The translations under genes were made by a program, and so were the position numbers. Positions 1 through 6,804 of a stretch of 22,951 nt of DNA are shown piece by piece (the stretch's first letter is position 1; each line of letters opens with the position of its first letter). The stretch comes from an uncultured Alphaproteobacteria bacterium. Its GTDB lineage: Bacteria; Pseudomonadota; Alphaproteobacteria; CALKHQ01. Below the pieces are notes generated by a model. The model ran no database searches. It had not been told where the DNA came from and saw nothing but the letters and a program-made list of their open reading frames with translations. The stretch is taken from assembly GCA_937988735.1 (NCBI GenBank), contig CALKHQ010000115.1, forward strand, positions 1 to 22,951, given 5' to 3'.

Positions 1-360
1 GGCGCGCGATTCGAGGATCTGCCGCTCGGTGCCGAGCGTCTGCTCGTTGGCGACGTGGCCGCCCTGGGAGGTCGGCGTCATCGTCAGCGCGCCCTGGTCG
101 TTCACCAGCACCTTGGCCTCGGCGGCGTAGTTCGACGGCAGCCGCACGATCAGGACCAGGAAGCCGACGAACAGCAGGGCGGTGACGAACAGGAACAGCC
201 ACTTCCGGCGCCAGACGGTCGCGAGCGCGTCGGCAATGTCGCTGGAGGTCCGCCGCGGCGGAAAGGCCTCGGCCAGCGGATCGGGGCGATCGTCGGGAAT
301 CATCACCCCGAACGGGTCGCGGCGGCCGACGACCAGCGCCTTGTCAAACTCTGCGTTCAT
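1..360 (-). CDS. Wzz/ExoP-like polysaccharide chain-length determinant, N-terminal part only
   Basis: Partial gene: the ATG is at 360 and the frame stays open for 120 codons to the left edge. Residues about 38-90 look like the start of a Wzz domain: a cytoplasmic lead (SSDIADALATVWRRKW), a membrane segment at about 53-72, then the periplasmic start (LPSNYAAEAKVLV) and residues Q113-S118 (QILESR), typical of the family. Wzz/ExoP/GumC proteins are inner-membrane co-polymerases that set polymer length in Wzy-dependent export, and many carry a C-terminal tyrosine kinase; whether this one does lies outside the window. It follows the ExoY-like gene after a 62-nt gap and is probably co-transcribed with it. 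No strong ribosome binding site is seen before the ATG. Family is fairly certain; kinase presence is unknown. Confidence 0.85.
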   Translation of the reverse strand, partial: MNAEFDKALVVGRRDPFGVMIPDDRPDPLAEAFPPRRTSSDIADALATVWRRKWLFLFVTALLFVGFLVLIVRLPSNYAAEAKVLVNDQGALTMTPTSQGGHVANEQTLGTERQILESRA

Positions 361-422
361 CGCTGCCTGTCCCCGCCGACGCCGGCCGGGCCGCTACGGG
401 CGGCCCGCCGGCACGTGCCGGC

Positions 423-1124
423 TCAGGTTGCGCCCCGCGCCCGCAGAACGGCGGGAATGGTGCGGAAGATGATCATGATGTCGCCGAGCAGTGACCAGTT
501 CTCGACGTACATCACGTCGAGGCGCACCCGCTCCGGATAGGCGGTGTCGGACCGGCCGCAGATCTGCCACAGGCCGGTGAGCCCGGGCGGAACGCTGGCG
601 TAGGCGGCGAAGTGCTCGCCGTACTTCTCCACCTCGGCCTGCACGATCGGCCGCGGGCCGACGATGCTCATCTCGCCGCGCAGCACGTTGATGAGCTGCG
701 GCAGCTCGTCGATGCTGGACTTGCGGAGGAAGCGCCCGAGGCGGGTGACCCGCGGGTCGTTGCGCAGCTTGTGCGTCTCGCGCCATTCGCGCGCCGCTTC
801 CTCGTTGTTCGCCAGGTATTCCGCCAGCCGCTCCTCGGCGTCCACCACCATGGTGCGGAACTTCAGGCACATGAACCGGCGCCCGTTGATGCCGATCCGC
901 TCCTGCCGGTAAAGCGCCGGGCCGCCGCTCTGCCAGATCAGCAGAGCCGTGAACAGCATGGCCGGGCCGAACACCACCAGCCCGACCGAGGCCAGCACCA
1001 CGTCCAGCACGCGCTTCATCACGCGCTGGACGGAACCGTCACCGGACGTCCGGCGCCCGGCGCCGCGCGATGCCCCTTCGTCGACGGCCTCTGCCTGTGA
1101 CCTCGAGTAGGTCAGCTGAGACAT
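423..1124 (-). CDS. exoY: ExoY-like undecaprenyl-phosphate sugar phosphotransferase (priming enzyme)
   Basis: A 233-residue bacterial sugar transferase that would move a hexose-1-phosphate from a UDP-sugar to undecaprenyl phosphate at the inner membrane, the first step of repeat-unit assembly. One hydrophobic segment (about 40-63) is followed by family motifs: KFRTM at 88-92, RFLRKSSIDELPQL at 131-144 with the probable catalytic Asp-Glu pair at 139-140, MSIVGPRP at 152-159, and PGLTGLWQICGR at 180-191. The length matches short ExoY/PssA-type enzymes lacking the extra N-terminal membrane domain of WbaP. The ATG at 1124 has GGAGGG 8 nt upstream, supporting this start. A promoter with TTGACA lies about 50-75 nt upstream. 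The first 35 residues are polar and variable. The transferred sugar (Gal or Glc) cannot be told from sequence. Confidence 0.95.
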   Translation of the reverse strand: MSQLTYSRSQAEAVDEGASRGAGRRTSGDGSVQRVMKRVLDVVLASVGLVVFGPAMLFTALLIWQSGGPALYRQERIGINGRRFMCLKFRTMVVDAEERLAEYLANNEEAAREWRETHKLRNDPRVTRLGRFLRKSSIDELPQLINVLRGEMSIVGPRPIVQAEVEKYGEHFAAYASVPPGLTGLWQICGRSDTAYPERVRLDVMYVENWSLLGDIMIIFRTIPAVLRARGAT

Positions 1125-1172
1125 GCCTCCTGCCCTCCAGTCGCGAACGTCGGCGATTGCGATGGACGCGAC

Positions 1173-1200
1173 GCTATCTCGCAGGTGCGAATACTGTCAA
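1173..1200 (-). promoter_or_regulatory. Probable sigma-70-type promoter of exoY
   Basis: On the minus strand a perfect TTGACA (1195-1200) is followed after 16 nt by GATAGC (1173-1178), a weak -10 box matching the central ATA of the consensus. It would start transcription near 1166 and leave a leader of about 40 nt before the exoY ATG. The -35 box overlaps TGACAGTATT, which recurs at 12382-12391. The -10 match is poor, so the promoter may need an activator. Confidence 0.5.
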
Positions 1201-1262
1201 TACCGGAGAAACGACTTTTGATAATTCTTATCCATCATAACAAAACAGTCATCTGTGTCTGG

Positions 1263-1289
1263 GTTAATGATGATTACATGAACATTAAC
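1263..1289. promoter_or_regulatory. 27-bp inverted repeat, possible operator upstream of exoY
   Basis: Perfect 7-bp arms GTTAATG (1263-1269) and CATTAAC (1283-1289) flank a 13-nt spacer that itself keeps partial symmetry about position 1276. It lies about 65-90 nt upstream of the exoY -35 box. The size and symmetry suggest a binding site for a dimeric regulator. The regulator is unknown, and the spacing does not match the CtrA site pattern TTAA-N7-TTAA. Confidence 0.4.
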
Positions 1290-1519
1290 TTGTTTTCAGA
1301 AACGTTTGACTTGATGAGCGCTTATTTTTTGGCCAGCTCCGTCCGCTTTCTGCCAACTGTTCGGGCAATGGACAAACAAGCCCTTTCATCCGGCCTTCCG
1401 ATTGCTTGGCTGCATACGAATGAATGCATAACCGCCCGCTGCTGCCGCGCAGGCGACCATCCGGTAATGCTGCAGCGCACAAAAGACTGGCAGGGCGCGG
1501 GGGAACGGCCCGATCCGGA

Positions 1520-1684
1520 TCAGGCGATCAGCCCGAACCAGAGCAGCGCGACAAGGCCCCAGCCTGCCGCGGCATAGGCAATGAAGATGAGGATGCGCAA
1601 CGCACGACGCGCGTACAAACGCGACGGTTCGCCCTCGACGGCGTCCCGGCTTTCGGCTGCAGGCTTCTGCTCGGCCTCGATCAT
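1520..1684 (-). CDS. Small single-pass membrane protein, unknown function
   Basis: A short frame ending at 1520 encodes a basic stretch (SRLYARRALR) followed by one C-terminal hydrophobic helix (about 20 residues, from ILIFIAYAAAG to LLWFGLIA). With the start used here (ATG at 1684) it has 54 residues. Other in-frame starts are ATG at 1726 (68 residues) and GTG at 1777 (85 residues, 36 nt after the preceding gene). None has a clear ribosome binding site, so the start is uncertain. It lies last in the glycosyltransferase block and could be an accessory membrane protein of polymer assembly, but nothing in the sequence shows a function. The codon bias toward G/C at third positions in the C-terminal half supports real coding. 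Confidence 0.45.
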   Translation of the reverse strand: MIEAEQKPAAESRDAVEGEPSRLYARRALRILIFIAYAAAGWGLVALLWFGLIA

Positions 1685-1813
1685 CGCCGCCCCCGCAACG
1701 GCTGTCCCGCTCCCCTGCCCTGCCATATCGCAGTCGATCGGCCCGGCGCAACATTGCAGAAAGGCGGACCGTGACACCCGGTGCGTGCAGGCGTCCCGCG
1801 GACAGGCCCGAAG

Positions 1814-3037
1814 TCATGCCGCGCGCGGGAGGAGCAGCCGGCGGTAGGTGCGGTCGAGGCGGCCGAAGTAACGCCCGGCCGACAGCGGGTCCTGCCAGTA
1901 GCCGGCATATCCCTGCTCGCTGAGGGCGCGGACGCGTGCATCGTCCTTCAGCGTGCGCAGCGCCTCGGCGAGGCTGCCAGGGCGGCCGGCCTCGAACAGG
2001 ACCGCTCCGCCGGAGCCGGCCAGCGTGTCGGCCATCATGATGCCGTCGCTGGCGATCACGGGAATGCCGCGGCCAAGCGCCTCGAACAGGACCAGCCCGA
2101 ATGTCTCCGGCCACAGCGACGGGAACACCAGCGCCCGCGCCTGCTGAAACCACGCGGCGGCCTCGGGGGCGGCCAGCCAGCCGGTGAGCACGGCGTCCGG
2201 GTTGACGGCGGCAATCGCGGCGGCCTCCCGGCCGGTGCCGACGAAGGCCGCCGGAACCCCGGCCTCGCGGGCGGCGGCGGCGAACAGGCGCGGCCCCTTC
2301 TCCGGCGTGAGCCGGCCGACGAACAGGAACAGCCGGTTGTCCTCCGCCCGGATCCGCGGCGCCTGCGCCAGCCGCACCGGGTTCTCGATCACCTCGATGC
2401 TGGCGGAATCGCCGAGGAAGGCGCGGGCGAAGGCGGCGTGACGCTCGCTGAAGGCGACGTAGTTGCGGAAGGCGCGCAGGCCGTCGAGGCGGGCCGCTTT
2501 CCAGTGGCGGGCGAACCGCCACAGCTTGTGGGCGTAGATGCGGGAATCGCAGTTGGTGGCGAGGCACCGCATCGACAGCGGCCGCTCGGCGCAGCGCTGC
2601 TGGCGCCGGAAGTTGTAGTAGCCGCCGTTCGGGCAGAACGAGAAGTGGTCGTGGAGCGTGATGACCACCCGCTCCGCTACCGGCCGCAGCGCGCGCAGCA
2701 CGCTGGGCGACAGGATCCGGACCCATCCGTTGAGATGGAACACGGTATCCGGCGGCGCCTCGCGGACGATCTGCGCCAGTTCCGCCTCCGCACGCGGGTT
2801 GTGCAGGCCGCGGAGGAAGGCGCGGGCGCGGTTGCGGTCGTCGAGGATGTTCTCCTGGTCCAGCGTGCGCACGCGGATGCGCGGGTGATCGAGCAGCGGC
2901 GACCGCTCGCTGCCGCCGGCGAAGTAGGTGACGTCCCGCCCCGCCTCGGCCGCGAGCCGCGCCGTCTCCAGCGCGACCGCGGTCTGGCCGCCGAAGGCCT
3001 GGGCCATGTCGTTGATGATGACGAGCGAATAGGCCAT
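1814..3037 (-). CDS. Glycosyltransferase, GT4-type fold, with cysteine cluster
   Basis: A 407-residue retaining glycosyltransferase of the GT-B fold, expected to add one sugar to the lipid-linked repeat unit on the cytoplasmic side of the membrane. The N-terminal acceptor domain starts with a Rossmann strand and a glycine pair (AFGGQ, 14-18). The donor domain begins near FLFVGRLTPEKG (237-248) and holds the GT4 E-x7-E signature at E311 and E319 (ETFGLVLFEALGRG). Residues 135-163 carry four cysteines (C135, C149, C158, C163) after HDHFSFCPNGG, a pattern seen in a subset of GT4 enzymes and possibly a metal site. It starts 9 nt after the preceding glycosyltransferase stop, with no clear ribosome binding site, which suggests reinitiation. 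Donor and acceptor sugars cannot be assigned. Confidence 0.92.
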   Translation of the reverse strand: MAYSLVIINDMAQAFGGQTAVALETARLAAEAGRDVTYFAGGSERSPLLDHPRIRVRTLDQENILDDRNRARAFLRGLHNPRAEAELAQIVREAPPDTVFHLNGWVRILSPSVLRALRPVAERVVITLHDHFSFCPNGGYYNFRRQQRCAERPLSMRCLATNCDSRIYAHKLWRFARHWKAARLDGLRAFRNYVAFSERHAAFARAFLGDSASIEVIENPVRLAQAPRIRAEDNRLFLFVGRLTPEKGPRLFAAAAREAGVPAAFVGTGREAAAIAAVNPDAVLTGWLAAPEAAAWFQQARALVFPSLWPETFGLVLFEALGRGIPVIASDGIMMADTLAGSGGAVLFEAGRPGSLAEALRTLKDDARVRALSEQGYAGYWQDPLSAGRYFGRLDRTYRRLLLPRAA

Positions 3038-3046
3038 GGCGCCGTG

Positions 3047-4192
3047 TCAGCCGGCCGCCCGACGGAGCGGCGCGTCGCCCCCCTGCCCCCACGGCGCCCG
3101 TTCGGGGACCAGGCGGTCCAGCACCTGCGCCACGTTGGCGGCGAGCGGAAAGCTCGCCCGGATGTGGTCGGCCGCAGCCCGGCCCATCGCGGCGCGCAGC
3201 GCCGGGTCGCCGGCGAGTCTGCCGATCGCGGCCGCCAGCGCCGCCCCGTCATCGACCGGAACCAGCAACCCGGTCCGCCCGTGCAGCACCACTTCCCGGA
3301 TGAAGCCGACGTCGGTGGCGACGCAGGGGGTCCCGAGGCTGCCGGCTTCCGCCAGCACCAGCGGGCTCAGGTCCTCGCGGGTCGGCAGACACAGGATGTC
3401 GAACCCCGGCATCACTTCGCCGATGAGCCGGTCGTAGGGCACGGCGCCGAGCAGGGTGAGGCCGGGCCGCGGCGCGGTCCGTTCCGTCGCCGCGCCGACG
3501 AACACCAGGTCCACCTGCCGGTTCAGGCCGGCGTCGAACGCCTCGAGCAGCAGGTCGCCGCCCTTGCGCGCGAGATCGTTGCCGACGAAGCCGACGACCG
3601 GGCGCCGGCGCACGGGCCTGTGCGAAGGCGGGGCGTCCGGCAGCCTGCAGAACGGCCGGCACAGCAGCACCCGCCCGGCCGGGATGCCGTGATCGGTGCG
3701 GAAGCTCTCCGCCACCCCCTCCGAGTTCGCAAGGATCACGTCCATCGCCGCCGCCACCGCGCGCTCCCTCAGTTCGTCGCCGGCGTCGAGCTGGGTCGGC
3801 CGGAACAGGCGGCGGGCGACCGGAACGGTGATGTCGGCCACCATCCCGACCCGGTATGGTCGCGGCCCCGGCGGCAGCGCAGCGGCGGAGAAGTGGCCGA
3901 TGAACAGCACGGCGTCGGGCCGGCAGGTCTCGATCGCACGGGCGAGCCGGCGGCGGAAGGCGAGGCGCGCCATGGTCATCGAGCTCACCAGCCCCAGCCG
4001 GCGACGCCGGAAGCGGGCGTAGACGTCCTTCAGCAGCGGCCGCAGCGCGCGCGGCGGCTGGTAGCGCAGCGTGTGCACCGTCACTTCCGGGAGGGCTGCG
4101 GCCACATGGGCGGTGAAGGCGGAGGCCTGGCTGCGCCAGCCGAGTGCGTCGGTGGCGACGACCAGCAGCTTGGGGCCGGCGCCGGCGGTCAT
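3047..4192 (-). CDS. Glycosyltransferase, GT4-type fold
   Basis: A 381-residue GT-B glycosyltransferase, presumably cytoplasmic or peripheral on the inner membrane. The donor domain starts near VVGFVGNDLARKGGDLLLEAF (199-219, with K210-G211 expected near the nucleotide-sugar phosphate). The acidic signature appears as REDLSPLVLAEAGSLGTP (272-289), the D-x7-E variant common in GT4 enzymes. The stretch DVILANSEGVAESF (151-164) is the usual linker region before the second domain. The ATG at 4192 overlaps the TGA of the upstream pyruvyl transferase gene by 4 nt (ATGA), pointing to coupled translation and fixing the start. Substrate sugars are unknown. Confidence 0.92.
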   Translation of the reverse strand: MTAGAGPKLLVVATDALGWRSQASAFTAHVAAALPEVTVHTLRYQPPRALRPLLKDVYARFRRRRLGLVSSMTMARLAFRRRLARAIETCRPDAVLFIGHFSAAALPPGPRPYRVGMVADITVPVARRLFRPTQLDAGDELRERAVAAAMDVILANSEGVAESFRTDHGIPAGRVLLCRPFCRLPDAPPSHRPVRRRPVVGFVGNDLARKGGDLLLEAFDAGLNRQVDLVFVGAATERTAPRPGLTLLGAVPYDRLIGEVMPGFDILCLPTREDLSPLVLAEAGSLGTPCVATDVGFIREVVLHGRTGLLVPVDDGAALAAAIGRLAGDPALRAAMGRAAADHIRASFPLAANVAQVLDRLVPERAPWGQGGDAPLRRAAG

Positions 4193-5436
4193 GCCGCAGC
4201 ATCCGGCTGGGCGCGCCACCCGGCGGCGTCGGCGGCGCGGACGGAGCGGGACAGGCTCGCCAGAGCCTCGGCGACCGCGGCACGGCTGCGCGCAAGCATG
4301 TGCTGCCAGACATCGGGGTCGATCCCCTCCGCGATCGCCCGGTCCAGCCGCACGAGCACGGTGTCCGGGACCGCGTCCTCCGGCTCGACCACGAAGGCGG
4401 ACCGGCCGACCTCGGCGAAGAAGCTGCGCACCTTGCTGTCCCAGTTGAGCCCGACGTGGGGCACCTGGAGCCCGTAGGCGATGATGCTGGCGTGCAGCCG
4501 GTGGGCGACGACGGCGTCGAGGCCGCCGATCAGCGCCACCAGCTCGCGCGGCACGGCCGGCCGTCGGGCGATCGTGACGCGATCGAGCAGCCCGCTCTGC
4601 CCGAGCCGCGGCACCAGGTCCTCGCGCAGGAAGGTCTCGTCCTCGCCCGCACCGTTGGTGAAGCAGACCGGGTGCAGACCGCGGCCCGCGAGCACCCGGA
4701 CCATGCCGAGGTAGAAGTCGGCCACCGGCACCGCCGCGGGGCCGGCGTCGGCATGGAGGCTCAACACGCCCGGGTGGGCGACGCAGAGGCCAATGCGCTG
4801 CGCCGCGCCCGGGCGGTGCAGCGGGACGCCGTAGGCTTCGTGCACGAGCACCGCGGGGTCGGGGCAGAGGGTGACCGGGCAGTCCAGCACGCCGGCGAAC
4901 TCGCGCCGGGCGCGTTCCTGCGAGGCGGCGTCGCGCACGGCAAAGGCGCGGAAGCGCGCGTTCGCGACGGCGGCCCGCAGCATGCGCCGCCCCGGCCCCG
5001 ACCACCCGCCGCCGATGCCGACGCCGTGGACGGCCGCCGGCAGCCCGGCCCGGGCGACGAGCCGGAGGCAGGCGCGGATCTTGACCGGAAAGTTGAGGTC
5101 CGTGTCCGCAAAGAGCTGGCCGCCGCCGAGGATGACCGCGTCGCAGCCGGCGAGCTGCTGCCGCCACAGCGGCTGCAGCTTCAGGCGGACCAGGCTTTCC
5201 AGCAGCAGGCGGACCAGAAGGCGGCGCAGCGGCTGCGGCACCCGGCCGAGCACGGTCAGCACCCGGGCGCGCGACCGGTTCAGCCCGTCGCCGAAGGCGC
5301 GGCGGCCGGCGAGGTCGATCGCCGTCACCTCCAACGCCGGATCGGCCTGGCGCAACGCGTGCTCCAGGCACTCGGCGATGACGCCGTCACCGAGATTGGA
5401 GCTGTATTTCACGCCGATGGTGGCGATCCGGGTCAC
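4189..5436 (-). CDS. Polysaccharide pyruvyl transferase family protein
   Basis: A 415-residue member of the polysaccharide pyruvyl transferase family (CsaB/ExoV/WcaK superfamily), which typically moves pyruvate from phosphoenolpyruvate onto a sugar as a ketal and adds negative charge to the polymer. Family features are NLGDG (14-18) after the first strand, GGGQLFADTD (104-113), GVGIGGG (138-144) and AHRLHASIIAYGLQVP (311-326), which contains the conserved Arg-Leu-His motif, followed by DSKVRSFF (333-340). The start is GTG at 5436: its GTGA overlaps the stop of the upstream glycosyltransferase, and an AGGAG sits 8 nt before it, so the unusual start codon is well supported. Its own stop overlaps the next ATG by 4 nt. 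Some family members act as other transferases, so the exact reaction is inferred. Confidence 0.88.
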   Translation of the reverse strand: MTRIATIGVKYSSNLGDGVIAECLEHALRQADPALEVTAIDLAGRRAFGDGLNRSRARVLTVLGRVPQPLRRLLVRLLLESLVRLKLQPLWRQQLAGCDAVILGGGQLFADTDLNFPVKIRACLRLVARAGLPAAVHGVGIGGGWSGPGRRMLRAAVANARFRAFAVRDAASQERARREFAGVLDCPVTLCPDPAVLVHEAYGVPLHRPGAAQRIGLCVAHPGVLSLHADAGPAAVPVADFYLGMVRVLAGRGLHPVCFTNGAGEDETFLREDLVPRLGQSGLLDRVTIARRPAVPRELVALIGGLDAVVAHRLHASIIAYGLQVPHVGLNWDSKVRSFFAEVGRSAFVVEPEDAVPDTVLVRLDRAIAEGIDPDVWQHMLARSRAAVAEALASLSRSVRAADAAGWRAQPDAAA

Positions 5437-6659
5437 GTCGGCATCTCCTGTCGGGCGACCTCGAAGTCCGCCCACAACGGCTCCCCGCCGTAGACGCCGC
5501 TCGCCCGCATCCGCGGCAGGGCCGCCGCCGCGGACAGGGCGGCGCGGAAGCGGTCGGCGAACACCGGGCGGTCGAAGCTGCGCGCGTGGTGGGCGATGCG
5601 GTACGGGTCGAAGGCCGTGGCGCTCTCCTCGAACGCGTCGATCGCCGCGTTCAGTGCGTCCACCGTCTGCTCCGGGAACAGCACGCCGGTGACCCCCGGC
5701 ACCACGGAATCGCAGACCCCGCCGCGGCCGAAGGCGATCACCGGCCGCCCGGCGGCCATCGCCTCGACCGGCACGATGCCGAAGTCCTCGAGGCCCGGGA
5801 AGATCAGCGCCCGGCAGGTCCGGTATTCCTGACGCAGCGCCTCGCGCGGGATGCGGCCGAGCAGCACGATGTTCGGTGCGTCGCGGCACAGACGTCGCAG
5901 GTCCTCGCCGTCGCCGACGATGCGGAGCTGCCGGCCCGAGCGGCGGAAGGCCTCGATCGCGAGGTCCGGCCGCTTGTAGGCGACGAGCTGGCCGGCCAGC
6001 AGATAGTGGTCGCCCGGCTTCTCCGGCCCCGACGCCGCGAAATAGTCCACGTCCACCGGCGGCGGGATCACGATCGCGTCGCGGTTGTAGTACTTGCGGA
6101 TGCGCTGGCGGACGAAGGTGGAGTTGGCGATGAACAGGTCCACCCGCGCGGCGCTCGTCACGTCCCACTGCCTGAGCCGCGCCGCGATCCGCGGCCACAT
6201 CAGCCGCGTCACCCGCCCCGCCTGGCCCAGGTACAGGTGGTACTGGTCCCAGATGTAGCGCATGGGGGTGTGGCAGTAGCAGACGTGCAGCGCCTCGGGG
6301 TCCACGATCACCCCCTTGGCGGGGCCGGATTCGCTGCTGATCACGAGGTCGTAGCCCGACATGTCGAGCTGCTCGAGCGCGCGGGGCATCAGCGGCAGAT
6401 ACTTCTGGTACTGGCTGCGCGCGAGCGGCAGCCGGTCGATGAAGGTGGTGCGGACCGGCCGGTCGCCGACCACCTCCGCCACCTTCGCGCGGTCGAGCAC
6501 ATGGGTGTAGACGGTGGCGTCCGGCAGCAGGTCGAGGATCGCCTGCAGCACCCGCTCGCCGCCGCGCATCGCGACCAGCCAGTAGTGCACCACGGCGGTG
6601 CGGCCGAAGCCCGCGATCGCCGTCGAACCCGGCACCGGCATCTGGCTCATGCTGCTCAC
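5433..6659 (-). CDS. Glycosyltransferase, GT4-type (WbaZ-like)
   Basis: A 408-residue glycosyltransferase resembling WbaZ/mannosyltransferase-like proteins. Visible motifs, numbered from the GTG at 6659, are VVHYWLVAMRGGERVL (23-38), CYCHTPMRYIWDQY (127-140), ANSTFVRQRI (178-187), YLLAGQLVAYKRPDLAIEAF (219-238) and the E-x7-E signature E291/E299 within EDFGIVPVEAMAAGRPV. It would add a sugar to the undecaprenyl-linked intermediate in the cytoplasm. Three in-frame starts are close together: GTG 6659, ATG 6650 and ATG 6641. An AGAGGG lies 4 nt before the GTG and 13 nt before the first ATG, so the start is uncertain by a few residues. A 143-nt gap upstream suggests that it opens its own transcript or follows partial termination. 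Confidence 0.92.
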   Translation of the reverse strand: MSSMSQMPVPGSTAIAGFGRTAVVHYWLVAMRGGERVLQAILDLLPDATVYTHVLDRAKVAEVVGDRPVRTTFIDRLPLARSQYQKYLPLMPRALEQLDMSGYDLVISSESGPAKGVIVDPEALHVCYCHTPMRYIWDQYHLYLGQAGRVTRLMWPRIAARLRQWDVTSAARVDLFIANSTFVRQRIRKYYNRDAIVIPPPVDVDYFAASGPEKPGDHYLLAGQLVAYKRPDLAIEAFRRSGRQLRIVGDGEDLRRLCRDAPNIVLLGRIPREALRQEYRTCRALIFPGLEDFGIVPVEAMAAGRPVIAFGRGGVCDSVVPGVTGVLFPEQTVDALNAAIDAFEESATAFDPYRIAHHARSFDRPVFADRFRAALSAAAALPRMRASGVYGGEPLWADFEVARQEMPT

Positions 6660-6771
6660 TGCGCGCCCTCTGTCATCGCTGAACGGGATGCGTGCTGCAT
6701 TGCGACACGGGCCGCGGAGTGCGCGTCCGACCGCGCCTGCAATAGCCTCTCATGCCTCTTCGCACCTGCAC

Positions 6772-6804
6772 AAAACTCGCGGACCGTGCGGCCATGGTCG
6801 AGTT
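6772..6804 (-). terminator. Possible intrinsic terminator at the end of the polymerase gene
   Basis: On the minus strand, AACTC plus GACC (overlapping the TAA stop of the Wzy-like gene) can pair with GGTC and GAGTT, giving a 9-bp stem with a 3-nt bulge and a 10-nt loop, followed by TTTT at 6772-6775. The stem is only moderately GC-rich and the T-tract is short, so termination may be partial. Its position between two gene blocks fits. Confidence 0.35.

Larger units (their letters stand above)
1125..1519. other. Intergenic region with AT-rich island and palindromes
   Basis: About 395 nt between the small membrane protein gene (stop at 1520) and exoY. Positions about 1185-1420 are clearly richer in A+T than the rest of the window. 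They hold the probable exoY promoter and several inverted repeats: GATAA/TTATC at 1220-1232, ACAG/CTGT at 1245-1256 and GTTAATG/CATTAAC at 1263-1289. Short open frames here lack the codon bias of the neighbouring genes, and I see no RNA gene or convincing terminator. Confidence 0.7.

Noticed and set aside
1264..1288. Two TTAA elements as a CtrA binding site
   Set aside because: The spacing is 17 nt rather than the 7 nt of a full CtrA site.
1285..1482. Short minus-strand frame in the exoY upstream region
   Set aside because: Low-complexity translation, no ribosome binding site, and it overlaps the AT-rich regulatory island.
1781..4477. Plus-strand open frame of 898 codons opposite the glycosyltransferases
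   Set aside because: Same GC-driven antisense effect; the minus strand holds two complete glycosyltransferases here with family motifs.
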